Source: Shimia sp. CNT1-13L.2 (lineage in GTDB: Bacteria > Pseudomonadota > Alphaproteobacteria > Rhodobacterales > Rhodobacteraceae). Taken from it: a stretch of DNA of 64,000 nt. The position numbers and the translations under genes were made by a program. The stretch covers positions 186,001 through 250,000 of the forward strand of contig NZ_JANDJO010000003.1 of the NCBI RefSeq assembly GCF_024331145.1, read 5' to 3'. Numbering within the stretch: the first letter of the stretch is position 1; every line of letters begins with the position of its first letter. Below the pieces are notes generated by a model. That model was not told where the DNA came from. It ran no database searches and saw only the letters and a program-made list of their open reading frames with translations. Shown one piece after another: positions 17,403-24,345 of this stretch.

Positions 17403-18113
17403 TTACCACTGGGAGGAAACTTCCCACTTGGCGATCAGGGTGTTCAGCGTGCCGTCGTCTTTCATCGACTGGATCGCCGCGTCGAACTTGGCGCGCAGGT
17501 CGCCGTCCGATTCACGGATGCCCATGCCAACGCCGCCGCCGATGGCTTCCTTGCGCTCGAGCATCACGAGGCCGTCCTGGCCAGCCATGGTGTCGAGGAA
17601 GGATTTGTCGGCGAGAACCGCGTCTGCCTCACCGTTCTTGACGGCGGCAACGGTTTCTTCCGGGGTGGCGAATTCGATCAGGGTCCAGCCCTTTTCTGCC
17701 ACGAAGGCCGCCTGGATGGTGGTTGCCTGGGCGGCAACTACGGCGCCTTCCACGTCAAGACCTGCGTCAAGCGCGAGGTAGGCCGACGGATCCGGCGGGG
17801 TGTAGGCTTGGGTGAAGTCGATGACTTCGTCACGCTCTGCGGTGATCGACATGCCTGCGATGATGGTATCGTAGTTGCCCGACACGAGGTTCGGAATGAT
17901 CGAATCCCAGTCGTTCTTGACCCATTCGCATTTCAGTTCTGCGCGCTTGCAGAGCTCGTCGCCCAGCTCGCGCTCGAAACCGTCGATTTCACCAGCGTCG
18001 TTGACGAAGTTCCACGGTGCATATGCGCCCTCGGTGCCCATGCGGACAACGTCGGCCATAGCAAAACCGGCTGTCAGTGCCAGCGCGGCTGTGCTGAGGA
18101 TCAGTTTCTTCAT
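17403..18113 (-). CDS. periplasmic amino-acid-binding protein of ABC importer
   Basis: 236 residues. The signal peptide is clear (MKKLILSTAALALTAGFAMA, cut before DVVRMG). The mature part is a family 3 (HisJ/ArtJ) binding protein: RMGTEGAYAPWNFVNDAGEI at the start, GFERELGDELCKR, then DTIIAGMSITAERDEVIDFT. The Cys pair ELCKRAELKC matches the disulfide of LAO/HisJ proteins. The ligand is likely a cationic amino acid or a derivative such as an opine. It lies 30 bases after the ATPase gene. Confidence 0.92.
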   Translation of the reverse strand: MKKLILSTAALALTAGFAMADVVRMGTEGAYAPWNFVNDAGEIDGFERELGDELCKRAELKCEWVKNDWDSIIPNLVSGNYDTIIAGMSITAERDEVIDFTQAYTPPDPSAYLALDAGLDVEGAVVAAQATTIQAAFVAEKGWTLIEFATPEETVAAVKNGEADAVLADKSFLDTMAGQDGLVMLERKEAIGGGVGMGIRESDGDLRAKFDAAIQSMKDDGTLNTLIAKWEVSSQW

Positions 18114-18142
18114 GTTTTCACTCCCAGTTAGGTTCTTGAATG

Positions 18143-18928
18143 TCAGTGGGCGGCTGTCGCGGAGAGGAATCCGCGCAGTCGCTCGGTTTTTGGGGATCCG
18201 AAAAGGGTTTCGGGATCGCCTTGTTCTTCGATCTTGCCCTGATGCAGGAAGACCACGTGGCTTGAGATGTCGGCGGCCATTTTCATGTCGTGGGTCACGA
18301 TCATCATAGTTCGGCCTTCGGCGGCCAAGTCTTTGATAACCTTGATCACTTCCTGTTCGAGTTCCGGGTCGAGCGCAGAGGTGGGTTCATCGAACAGAAG
18401 TGCTTCGGGCTCCATGCAGAGGGCGCGGGCAATTGCGGCGCGCTGCTGCTGGCCACCGGACAGCTGGGCCGGATAGACATCGTGTTTGTCCGCGATGCCG
18501 ACCTTTTCGAGATAGGCGTGGGCCGCTTCCTCGACCTCGGCGCGGTCACGGCCGAGCACGGTAAGTGGCGCTTCCATCACGTTTTGCAGGATGGTCATGT
18601 GGGACCAGAGGTTGAACTGCTGGAACACCATCGACAGGTTGGTGCGAATGCGCAGAACCTGTTTGGGGTCTCCGGGATGGCGGGTGTGTCCGTCGCCTTT
18701 CCATTTCACGGGCTCGCCCTTGAAGAGGATGTCGCCCTGCTGGCTGTCTTCCAGAAGGTTGGCGCAGCGCAGGATCGTGGACTTGCCGGAGCCGGACGAG
18801 CCAATCAGCGAAACAACGTCACCGCGATGCGCCGTGATGTCGACCCCCTTGATCACCTCAAGGGCGCCATAGGCTTTGTGCAGGTTGCGGATTTCGAGAA
18901 CAGGCGTTGTGTCGGACAAGGGCAGCAA
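18143..18928 (-). CDS. amino-acid ABC transporter ATPase (HisP/ArtP type)
   Basis: 261 residues. Walker A GSSGSGKST near residue 43, Q-loop in VFQQFNLWSHMT, signature LSGGQQQR, Walker B ALLFDEPTSALD, and the H-loop in VTHDM. It contains the extra segment between Walker A and Q-loop typical of HisP-type proteins. It is first in the transport operon, which then runs into the GS/oxidase genes in the same direction. Confidence 0.94.
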   Translation of the reverse strand: MLPLSDTTPVLEIRNLHKAYGALEVIKGVDITAHRGDVVSLIGSSGSGKSTILRCANLLEDSQQGDILFKGEPVKWKGDGHTRHPGDPKQVLRIRTNLSMVFQQFNLWSHMTILQNVMEAPLTVLGRDRAEVEEAAHAYLEKVGIADKHDVYPAQLSGGQQQRAAIARALCMEPEALLFDEPTSALDPELEQEVIKVIKDLAAEGRTMMIVTHDMKMAADISSHVVFLHQGKIEEQGDPETLFGSPKTERLRGFLSATAAH

Positions 18929-19047
18929 TCACGTTTTGTTGGCGTTATCAGCATCACAATAGGGCTGAAAAAACGCTTGAATGCAACTTGCAAAACGGAT
19001 GACGCGAGGGGAATTCGACCAAATCGGCGGTAAAATTGTCCAATTGG

Positions 19048-19782
19048 TCAGGGGAGTGGCGGCGTTGGCACCGCGAGATAGGCACTTGGCGGGATGTATT
19101 CGAGACCGTTCAGGCCGAGTATCGCGCGGTCTTCGCCCGAGAGGGCCGAAATGGCCTTGGTCACCGCAAGCCGGATTTCCGCGGGATTCTGTTTTGGACC
19201 GGTGATGTAGGGCAGGGTCGGCGTGGGGTTTGTGCGGGCCACGACATGGAGGTTCTGGGCAAAATCGTCGTACCGCCGGATCAGTTCCCAGGTCAGGGCG
19301 TCGAGCGCGGCGAAATCGGCCCGTTTCTCGGCCACGGCCATCGCCGAGAGGTAATGAGCACCGGTTTGCAGGCGCTTGGTCGGGGTGAGATCCATCTGTT
19401 GCAGGTGATTGACCGGCGCGGCCCAGCCGGATTGGGACAGGGGTTCGTTATAGGCAAACGTGCCCTGGCAAAGTTCGGACAGGGTCGCGTGTCCGACATC
19501 CATGTGCGTGATGATCACGCTGTAGTAATGGCCAGCGGGGCAATCGGGCAGGGCATAGTTGGGGGTGCCAACCAGCTGCACCTGCCGATGCAGGCTGGTG
19601 CGATAGGGCATGCCGCAGGTCTGGGCAAAGAGCAGGTCGGGCGATTGCCAGACCTCCCAGAAGTCCATGTCGCGGGTCAGGGATTCGGGGCCATGGCCCA
19701 ATTCGTTGCGGATGGCGGACCAGAGGCGATCGTTCGATGCCGACGTTTCCGGCCGGTCGTACATGCCCAGCATTGCGATCAT
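19048..19782 (-). CDS. PhnD/SsuA-like substrate-binding fold protein, no signal peptide
   Basis: 244 residues. Resembles phosphonate/phosphate-type binding proteins of the transferrin-fold group: AMLGMYDRPETSASNDRLW at the N-terminus, QSPDLLFAQTCGMPYR, YYSVIITH, and CQGTFAYNEPLSQSGW in the hinge. Such proteins usually have a signal peptide, but none is visible here, so it may act in the cytoplasm or be exported otherwise. There is no transporter beside it. It follows a TerB-like gene with a four-base overlap. Confidence 0.75.
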   Translation of the reverse strand: MIAMLGMYDRPETSASNDRLWSAIRNELGHGPESLTRDMDFWEVWQSPDLLFAQTCGMPYRTSLHRQVQLVGTPNYALPDCPAGHYYSVIITHMDVGHATLSELCQGTFAYNEPLSQSGWAAPVNHLQQMDLTPTKRLQTGAHYLSAMAVAEKRADFAALDALTWELIRRYDDFAQNLHVVARTNPTPTLPYITGPKQNPAEIRLAVTKAISALSGEDRAILGLNGLEYIPPSAYLAVPTPPLP

Positions 19783-20219
19783 GAGGAGGCCATCACGCGC
19801 TGGCGCGCAAGGGCGCTGTCACGGTCGTTGATGCCCAGAAGATTCGCCGCCAGTCGGACCAGCGCGTCTTCTTCGGCCTCGCGTACACCGTCGGCGAGGA
19901 CAACTGTCCAGAGGGCTTCGATCACGCCGATGCGGTCTTCGTGGGGCACCGCGTCTTTGATTTCGCGCGTGAAGCGGACGGTATCGGGGGCTTCGGCCTC
20001 GACCTGTTCGGCCTCTTTGCGCAGGGCGGTGGCCTCGAAAGGCGACAGATCGTAGCGGGTGCGCAGAACCTGGTCGATCTGGGTGGCTTCGTCATCGGTG
20101 TAGGCGCCGTCTGCGCGGGCGATCCGCACGAGAAGGGCGCTCAGGGCCAGGCGGGCATCCGAAGGTGCAAGTGAGGCGGGCGTGGACGCGGAGAGGCGTT
20201 TGAAGAAATCAGCGATCAT
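19779..20219 (-). CDS. TerB-like (DUF533/TerB fold) protein
   Basis: 146 residues from MIADFFKRLSA. The all-helical TerB signature is visible: LALSALLVRIARADGAYTDDEATQID, and later EALWTVVLADGVREAEEDALVRLAANLLGI, with the paired acidic DG/E motifs of the fold. TerB proteins are associated with tellurite resistance and stress but their role outside ter operons is unclear. A TTG at 20225 is also possible. The stop overlaps the next gene. Confidence 0.82.
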   Translation of the reverse strand: MIADFFKRLSASTPASLAPSDARLALSALLVRIARADGAYTDDEATQIDQVLRTRYDLSPFEATALRKEAEQVEAEAPDTVRFTREIKDAVPHEDRIGVIEALWTVVLADGVREAEEDALVRLAANLLGINDRDSALARQRVMASS

Positions 20220-20273
20220 GCCCAAGACTTAGGCGCTTGGGAAAGATCCGGCAAGCATGCGCTTGGACAAAGA

Positions 20274-20287
20274 TTGATCGAGATCAA
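20274..20287. promoter_or_regulatory. FNR/FnrL-type box
   Basis: TTGATCGAGATCAA is a perfect TTGAT-N4-ATCAA palindrome, 60 bases before the YeeE start and 54 bases before the TerB start. FnrL in Rhodobacteraceae binds this consensus under low oxygen. Confidence 0.7.
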
Positions 20288-20347
20288 GTCATATAAATTC
20301 CAAAAACAATATATAAAGCAAATCGAATATTATGGAAGGATGGAAAC

Positions 20348-20902
20348 ATGGTTCTGAATTGGAAAACGGGCGGGGTCCTTCTGGGCTTCGTGTTTTTCCT
20401 GGCAGTGCTGCTGGTAAAACCGATCGGTGTTTCAACGCAGTTTGTCATTCTGGATGCCATCGTTGCGGATGCGGTGAACCCCGAGCTGATCACGCAGACC
20501 GAGGATGGCGCTTATACCTCAACCAATGAATACCTCGCGAAATCAAAGGGCAAGTATGCAAAGAACGCGTCTAACCCGTTGAATTACAGCTTTGTTTTCG
20601 TGATCGCCATGATGCTGGGTGCATTCCTGTCGGCGATGGCGCGGGGCGGGATTTCAAAGGAAGAACGCAAACTGCCGGCAATCTGGTACGCCAACTATGG
20701 CGATACCCCGATGAAACGATATGCGGTCGCGTTCCTAGGCGGTTTCATCGTGCTTTATGGTGCGCGTCTTGCGGGGGGATGCACCTCCGGGCACATGATG
20801 TCGGGGATGATGCAGACCTCTTTGTCGGGGTATATTTTCGCCGCTGGTGCCTTTGCCGCCGCGGTTCCCGTCGCGATGATGATGTACAGGAAGGAGGCCT
20901 GA
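20348..20902 (+). CDS. YeeE/YedE-family sulfur transporter, first half
   Basis: 184 residues with four or five hydrophobic segments. The motif GCTSGHMMSGM near residue 147 is the conserved Cys region of YeeE/YedE (TsuA-like) proteins that transport thiosulfate or other sulfur compounds. The full transporter is a fusion of two such halves in many species; here it is split over two genes three bases apart. A good GGAAGGATGG ribosome site precedes ATG 20348. A perfect FNR box lies upstream. Confidence 0.87.
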   Translation: MVLNWKTGGVLLGFVFFLAVLLVKPIGVSTQFVILDAIVADAVNPELITQTEDGAYTSTNEYLAKSKGKYAKNASNPLNYSFVFVIAMMLGAFLSAMARGGISKEERKLPAIWYANYGDTPMKRYAVAFLGGFIVLYGARLAGGCTSGHMMSGMMQTSLSGYIFAAGAFAAAVPVAMMMYRKEA

Positions 20903-20905
20903 TCC

Positions 20906-21493
20906 ATGAATATTGTTCTCGCACTTGTGATCGGTGCCGCCTTTGGCGCGGTGCTTGACCGGATCGGCGCAACCAATCCGAACTGGATTATTCGCATGTT
21001 GTCGCTGCGCAACCTGCACCTGATGAAAACCATTCTGCTGGCCATCGGCACCGGATCGATCCTGATGTTCGGGGGCCAGATGCTTGGGCTTGTCGATGTC
21101 ATGCACATGTCGGTGAAAACCGCCTATGTTGGCGTGTTCATTGGTGGTTTGATGCTGGGTGCCGGATGGGCGGCTTCGGGCTATTGCCCCGGTACGGGCG
21201 TCTGTGCTGCCGCTTCGGGCCGCAAGGATGGTCTGTTCTTCATCGCTGGCGGCCTGCTGGGCGCGGCGGCCTACATGGTGACCTATCCCACGTGGAGGGC
21301 TTCGGGCCTGTTGGACAAGCTGGCTGGTGGCAAGGTGACCCTCGGGTCAGTCCCCGGTGCCAAGTATGACGGCCTGATGGCGGTTTCGGGTGACCTGCTG
21401 GGAATCGTGTTGGGTGTCGTCTTTGTTCTGGTGGCCTTCGTGTTGCCCGAACGCCTTGTTGGAGACGGACCGGCGCCAGTGGCCGCCGAATAA
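20906..21493 (+). CDS. YeeE/YedE-family sulfur transporter, second half
   Basis: 195 residues, about six hydrophobic segments. SGYCPGTGVCAAASGRKDG near residue 90 is the second-half Cys motif. The gene follows the first half by three bases, with AGGAGG inside the previous gene's last codons, so the pair is translationally coupled and probably forms one transporter. No persulfide dioxygenase, SQR or ArsR-type repressor gene lies beside it. Confidence 0.87.
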   Translation: MNIVLALVIGAAFGAVLDRIGATNPNWIIRMLSLRNLHLMKTILLAIGTGSILMFGGQMLGLVDVMHMSVKTAYVGVFIGGLMLGAGWAASGYCPGTGVCAAASGRKDGLFFIAGGLLGAAAYMVTYPTWRASGLLDKLAGGKVTLGSVPGAKYDGLMAVSGDLLGIVLGVVFVLVAFVLPERLVGDGPAPVAAE

Positions 21494-21519
21494 CAAACAC
21501 GCGAAAGCGAGGGGAGCGC

Positions 21520-21550
21520 AGCCGGCCTTGACGCAGGGGCCGGCTGTTTC
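21520..21550 (+). terminator. terminator after YeeE pair
   Basis: Arms AGCCGGCC and GGCCGGCT with a ten-base loop, then GTTTCTGTT. Moderate T-run. Confidence 0.7.
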
Positions 21551-21652
21551 TGTTCGGGTTCGCCTTGTCTTTGGGCGGGCGGGTGCCCATCATATCCGTT
21601 GAAGATGGATTGAGACGGGGCCGTGTTTGCGCGCCCGTCGACTGGGGGCGGA

Positions 21653-22621
21653 ATGAGCAATGAACTGAATGGCGCACCGGAACTTGCGCTGGAGTGGCAT
21701 CGCGCCGGTCGCGGGGCCGTTCTGGCAACGGTTGTCGAGACCTGGGGGTCTGCTCCGCGCCGTGTTGGCGCGCAGATGGTGGTCTCCGGCGATGGCCAGA
21801 TCGAAGGTTCGGTTTCGGGTGGCTGCGTCGAAGGGGCCGTGATGGTCGAGGCACTTGAGGCGCTGGAAGACGGGCGCGGCAGGTTGCTTGAGTTCGGGGT
21901 CAGTGACGGTGATGCCTTTGCCGTGGGGCTGGCCTGTGGCGGGACGATCCGCGTTCTGGTGGAACCCGTGGGCGCGGTCCTGAACGAGAAGGTTCTGGCC
22001 GATCTTGTTCTCGCGCGTTCCGAGCGACGCGCCGTTGCCTATGTCTGTGATCCCGAGACGGGTGGTGGTGCGCTGGTGTCCGACGGTTTTGTCGAGAGGT
22101 TTCGGATGGACCGCTCCGGCGTGGAGGATGACGGGCTGTTCGTGGCCATTCACAACCCGCCTTTGCGGGTGGTGATCGTCGGGGCGGTGCATATTGCGCA
22201 GGCGCTTGTGCCGATGGCGCGGATTGCGGGCTATGATCCCATCATCGTTGATCCGCGCAGCGCCTTTGGATCAGAGGCACGGTTTCCGGGAGAGACCATT
22301 CTGGATGACTGGCCCGACGAAGCCCTTGAAGCGGTCGGGCTGGACGGGCGCACCGCGCTTGTTTTGCTGACCCATGATCCCAAGCTGGATGATCCGGCGT
22401 TGCACGTCGCGTTGCGCTCGGATGTTTTCTATATCGGGGCGTTGGGGTCAAAGCGGACCCATGCGAAACGGGTTGAGAGGTTGCAGGCGGACGGGTTCTC
22501 GGATGCGGAGATCGCGCGCATTCACGGACCGGTTGGTCTTGATATCGGGGCGGCAAGTCCGCCTGAGATCGCGCTTTCGGTCATGGCAGAGATGACTGAG
22601 GTTCTGAGGAAGGGCGCATGA
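21653..22621 (+). CDS. XdhC/CoxF-family molybdenum-enzyme maturation protein
   Basis: 322 residues from MSNELNGAPELALEW. N-terminal XdhC_CoxI domain (ATVVETWGSAPRRVGAQM, then VSGGCVEGAV with a conserved Cys) and C-terminal Rossmann part (VVIVGAVHIAQALVPMARIAGYDP, ending with YIGALGSKRTHAKR). Relatives bind molybdopterin cytosine dinucleotide cofactor and help insert it or its sulfido ligand into hydroxylases. The start 21653 is preferred to ATG 21623 because of GGGGGCGGA upstream. It overlaps the next gene by four bases and lies upstream of the cox genes it probably serves. Confidence 0.9.
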   Translation: MSNELNGAPELALEWHRAGRGAVLATVVETWGSAPRRVGAQMVVSGDGQIEGSVSGGCVEGAVMVEALEALEDGRGRLLEFGVSDGDAFAVGLACGGTIRVLVEPVGAVLNEKVLADLVLARSERRAVAYVCDPETGGGALVSDGFVERFRMDRSGVEDDGLFVAIHNPPLRVVIVGAVHIAQALVPMARIAGYDPIIVDPRSAFGSEARFPGETILDDWPDEALEAVGLDGRTALVLLTHDPKLDDPALHVALRSDVFYIGALGSKRTHAKRVERLQADGFSDAEIARIHGPVGLDIGAASPPEIALSVMAEMTEVLRKGA

Positions 22622-23622
22622 AGTTCGGCGCGGTTCCGCTGAGCGAGGCAGAAGGTGCGATCCTGGCGCATTCGGTTCAGGCCGGGGCAAAGAAGTTGCG
22701 CAAGGGGATGTGGCTTGGCGCTGATGATGTTGAGACATTGCGCGCAGCCGGGTTTGAGGAGGTCATCGTCGCGCTTCTGGATGCGGGGGACCTGCACGAA
22801 GATGCGGCGGCCGCCGCCATCGCCTCGGCGGTGGTGCCTGCCCCGGAGGCTGCCTCACTCGATGTGACGCGGGCCTTTACGGGGCGTGTCAATATCACGG
22901 CGGCCTGTCCGGGTGTTGTTGACTTGGATGTTGCGGCGCTGGAGGCGCTGAATGCCATCAACCCGATGATCACCCTGGCGACTGTGCCACCCTGGCAGCA
23001 GATGGGCACCGGCAACATGGTCGGGACGGTGAAGATCATTTCCTATGCGGTGCCTGAGACCGAAGTGCGTGAGGCCTGTGACTTGGCCCGAGAGGCTTTG
23101 CGTCTGCGACCCGTGGTTTACGAGACCGCCACGCTGGTGATTTCCGAGATTGATGGGGGTGCCGGGCGCAAGGGTGAAGAGGCCATTCGCGGGCGCGTCG
23201 AAGCCCTTGGCATGACTCTCGACGAGGTTCTGATCGTGCCGCATCGCACGGCGGAAATTGCCGCCGCGATCAAGGCGGCGCAGGGCGATATGGTGCTGGT
23301 TCTGACCGGATCAGCGACATCCGATCCCTTTGACGTGGCCCCCGAGGCCCTGAGGCGGGCCGGAGGAACGGTGGAGCGTTTTGGAATGCCGGTCGATCCC
23401 GGTAACCTGTTGTTCCTTGGTGAGGTTGGCGGAAAGCCGGTGATCGGGCTTCCGGGCTGTGCGCGGTCGCCTGCCCTGAACGGTGCCGACTGGGTTCTGA
23501 GCCGTGTTGCCTGTGGTCTCAAAGTCAGTGCGCAGGATATTGCGTCGATGGCGGTTGGCGGGCTTTTGAAGGAAATTCCGACCCGTCCGATGCCGCGTGA
23601 ACGACGCCGCCCACGCGGGTGA
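22618..23622 (+). CDS. molybdopterin-binding protein (MoeA/MoaB-like domain)
   Basis: 334 residues. The molybdopterin-binding fold is recognisable in the second half: EEVLIVPHRTAEIAAAIKAAQ, then MVLVLTGSATSDPFDVAPEALRRAGG and the GKPVIGLPGCARSP motif. Relatives in cox and xdh clusters are often fused to a MobA/MocA cytidylyltransferase; no such domain is visible here, so cofactor nucleotide transfer must come from elsewhere. ATGA overlap with the XdhC-like gene shows coupling. The last residues are basic (ERRRPRG). Confidence 0.82.
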   Translation: MKFGAVPLSEAEGAILAHSVQAGAKKLRKGMWLGADDVETLRAAGFEEVIVALLDAGDLHEDAAAAAIASAVVPAPEAASLDVTRAFTGRVNITAACPGVVDLDVAALEALNAINPMITLATVPPWQQMGTGNMVGTVKIISYAVPETEVREACDLAREALRLRPVVYETATLVISEIDGGAGRKGEEAIRGRVEALGMTLDEVLIVPHRTAEIAAAIKAAQGDMVLVLTGSATSDPFDVAPEALRRAGGTVERFGMPVDPGNLLFLGEVGGKPVIGLPGCARSPALNGADWVLSRVACGLKVSAQDIASMAVGGLLKEIPTRPMPRERRRPRG

Positions 23623-23679
23623 ACGTTACGGAACTTTGCCGGATTGGATAGGAAATCTGACCGGATGGAAAGAAATCGG

Positions 23680-23697
23680 GTTCTCAGAATGGAGAAC
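23680..23697. promoter_or_regulatory. inverted repeat in coxS promoter region
   Basis: Perfect six-base arms GTTCTC and GAGAAC separated by six bases, 57 bases before the coxS ATG. A possible operator; no regulator gene is adjacent. Confidence 0.3.
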
Positions 23698-23753
23698 ACG
23701 TGTTTAAGTTCTACATATAGCAACTAATAAAAATGCAACTTTGGGAGGAGCCA

Positions 23754-24239
23754 ATGTCACAGGTCACTATGACTGTGAATGGCAAGACTGCGTCCGGCGA
23801 TGTCGAAGGGCGTACCTTGCTTAGCCAATTCTTGAGAGAAAACCTGAACCTGACGGGGACGCATGTCGGCTGTGATACCAGCCAATGCGGAGCCTGCGTG
23901 GTTCATGTTGACGGCAAGGCCGTCAAGTCCTGCACGATGCTAGCCGCGGAGGCTGATGGTGCCGTCGTGGACACGATCGAAGGACAGGCCAACGCGGATG
24001 GATCGCTGAACACCATCCAGCAGGCATTTCAGGACCATCACGGCCTGCAATGCGGCTTTTGCACCCCCGGCATGGTGATGTCGGCTGCGGCGCTTCTGAA
24101 AGAGAACCCGAAACCCACCGAGGCGGAAATCCGCGATTACCTTGAGGGTAACCTGTGTCGCTGTACCGGGTACCACAATATCGTCAAGGCGATCATGGCT
24201 GCATCCGGTCAAGACGTGGGGGCCATCGCGGCCGAGTGA
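23754..24239 (+). CDS. coxS: molybdenum hydroxylase small subunit, CoxS-like (2Fe-2S)
   Basis: 161 residues. Electron-transfer subunit of a CO-dehydrogenase-like enzyme. The plant-type cluster motif [16 protein letters not shown] with the following KSC, and the C-terminal cluster QCGFCTPGM with [11 protein letters not shown], are both complete. ATG 23754 has a GGGAGGAG ribosome site, which decides against 23733. It is first of an S-L-M operon, the form II order. A stable hairpin separates it from coxL. Confidence 0.94.
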   Translation: MSQVTMTVNGKTASGDVEGRTLLSQFLRENLNLTGTHVGCDTSQCGACVVHVDGKAVKSCTMLAAEADGAVVDTIEGQANADGSLNTIQQAFQDHHGLQCGFCTPGMVMSAAALLKENPKPTEAEIRDYLEGNLCRCTGYHNIVKAIMAASGQDVGAIAAE

Positions 24240-24275
24240 CCCTTTGCACCGCGCCAGAGGAGGGCGCGCAAAGGG
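24240..24275 (+). other. intergenic hairpin between coxS and coxL
   Basis: Arms CCCTTTGC and GCAAAGGG with inner GCGCC/GGCGC pairing and no T-run. More like an mRNA-stability or processing element than a terminator. Confidence 0.5.
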
Positions 24276-24345
24276 AGCATTTTCAGGAGATTGAGGATCA
24301 CGAGGGCGAGGAGGCCCGGCTTGATCCGACAGATGGGAGGAATTC

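Noticed and set aside
19017-19047. GACCAAAT ... ATTGGTC with CCAATTGG palindrome upstream of the ABC ATPase gene
   Set aside because: Arms are short and the spacing long; could be an operator but support is too thin to list.
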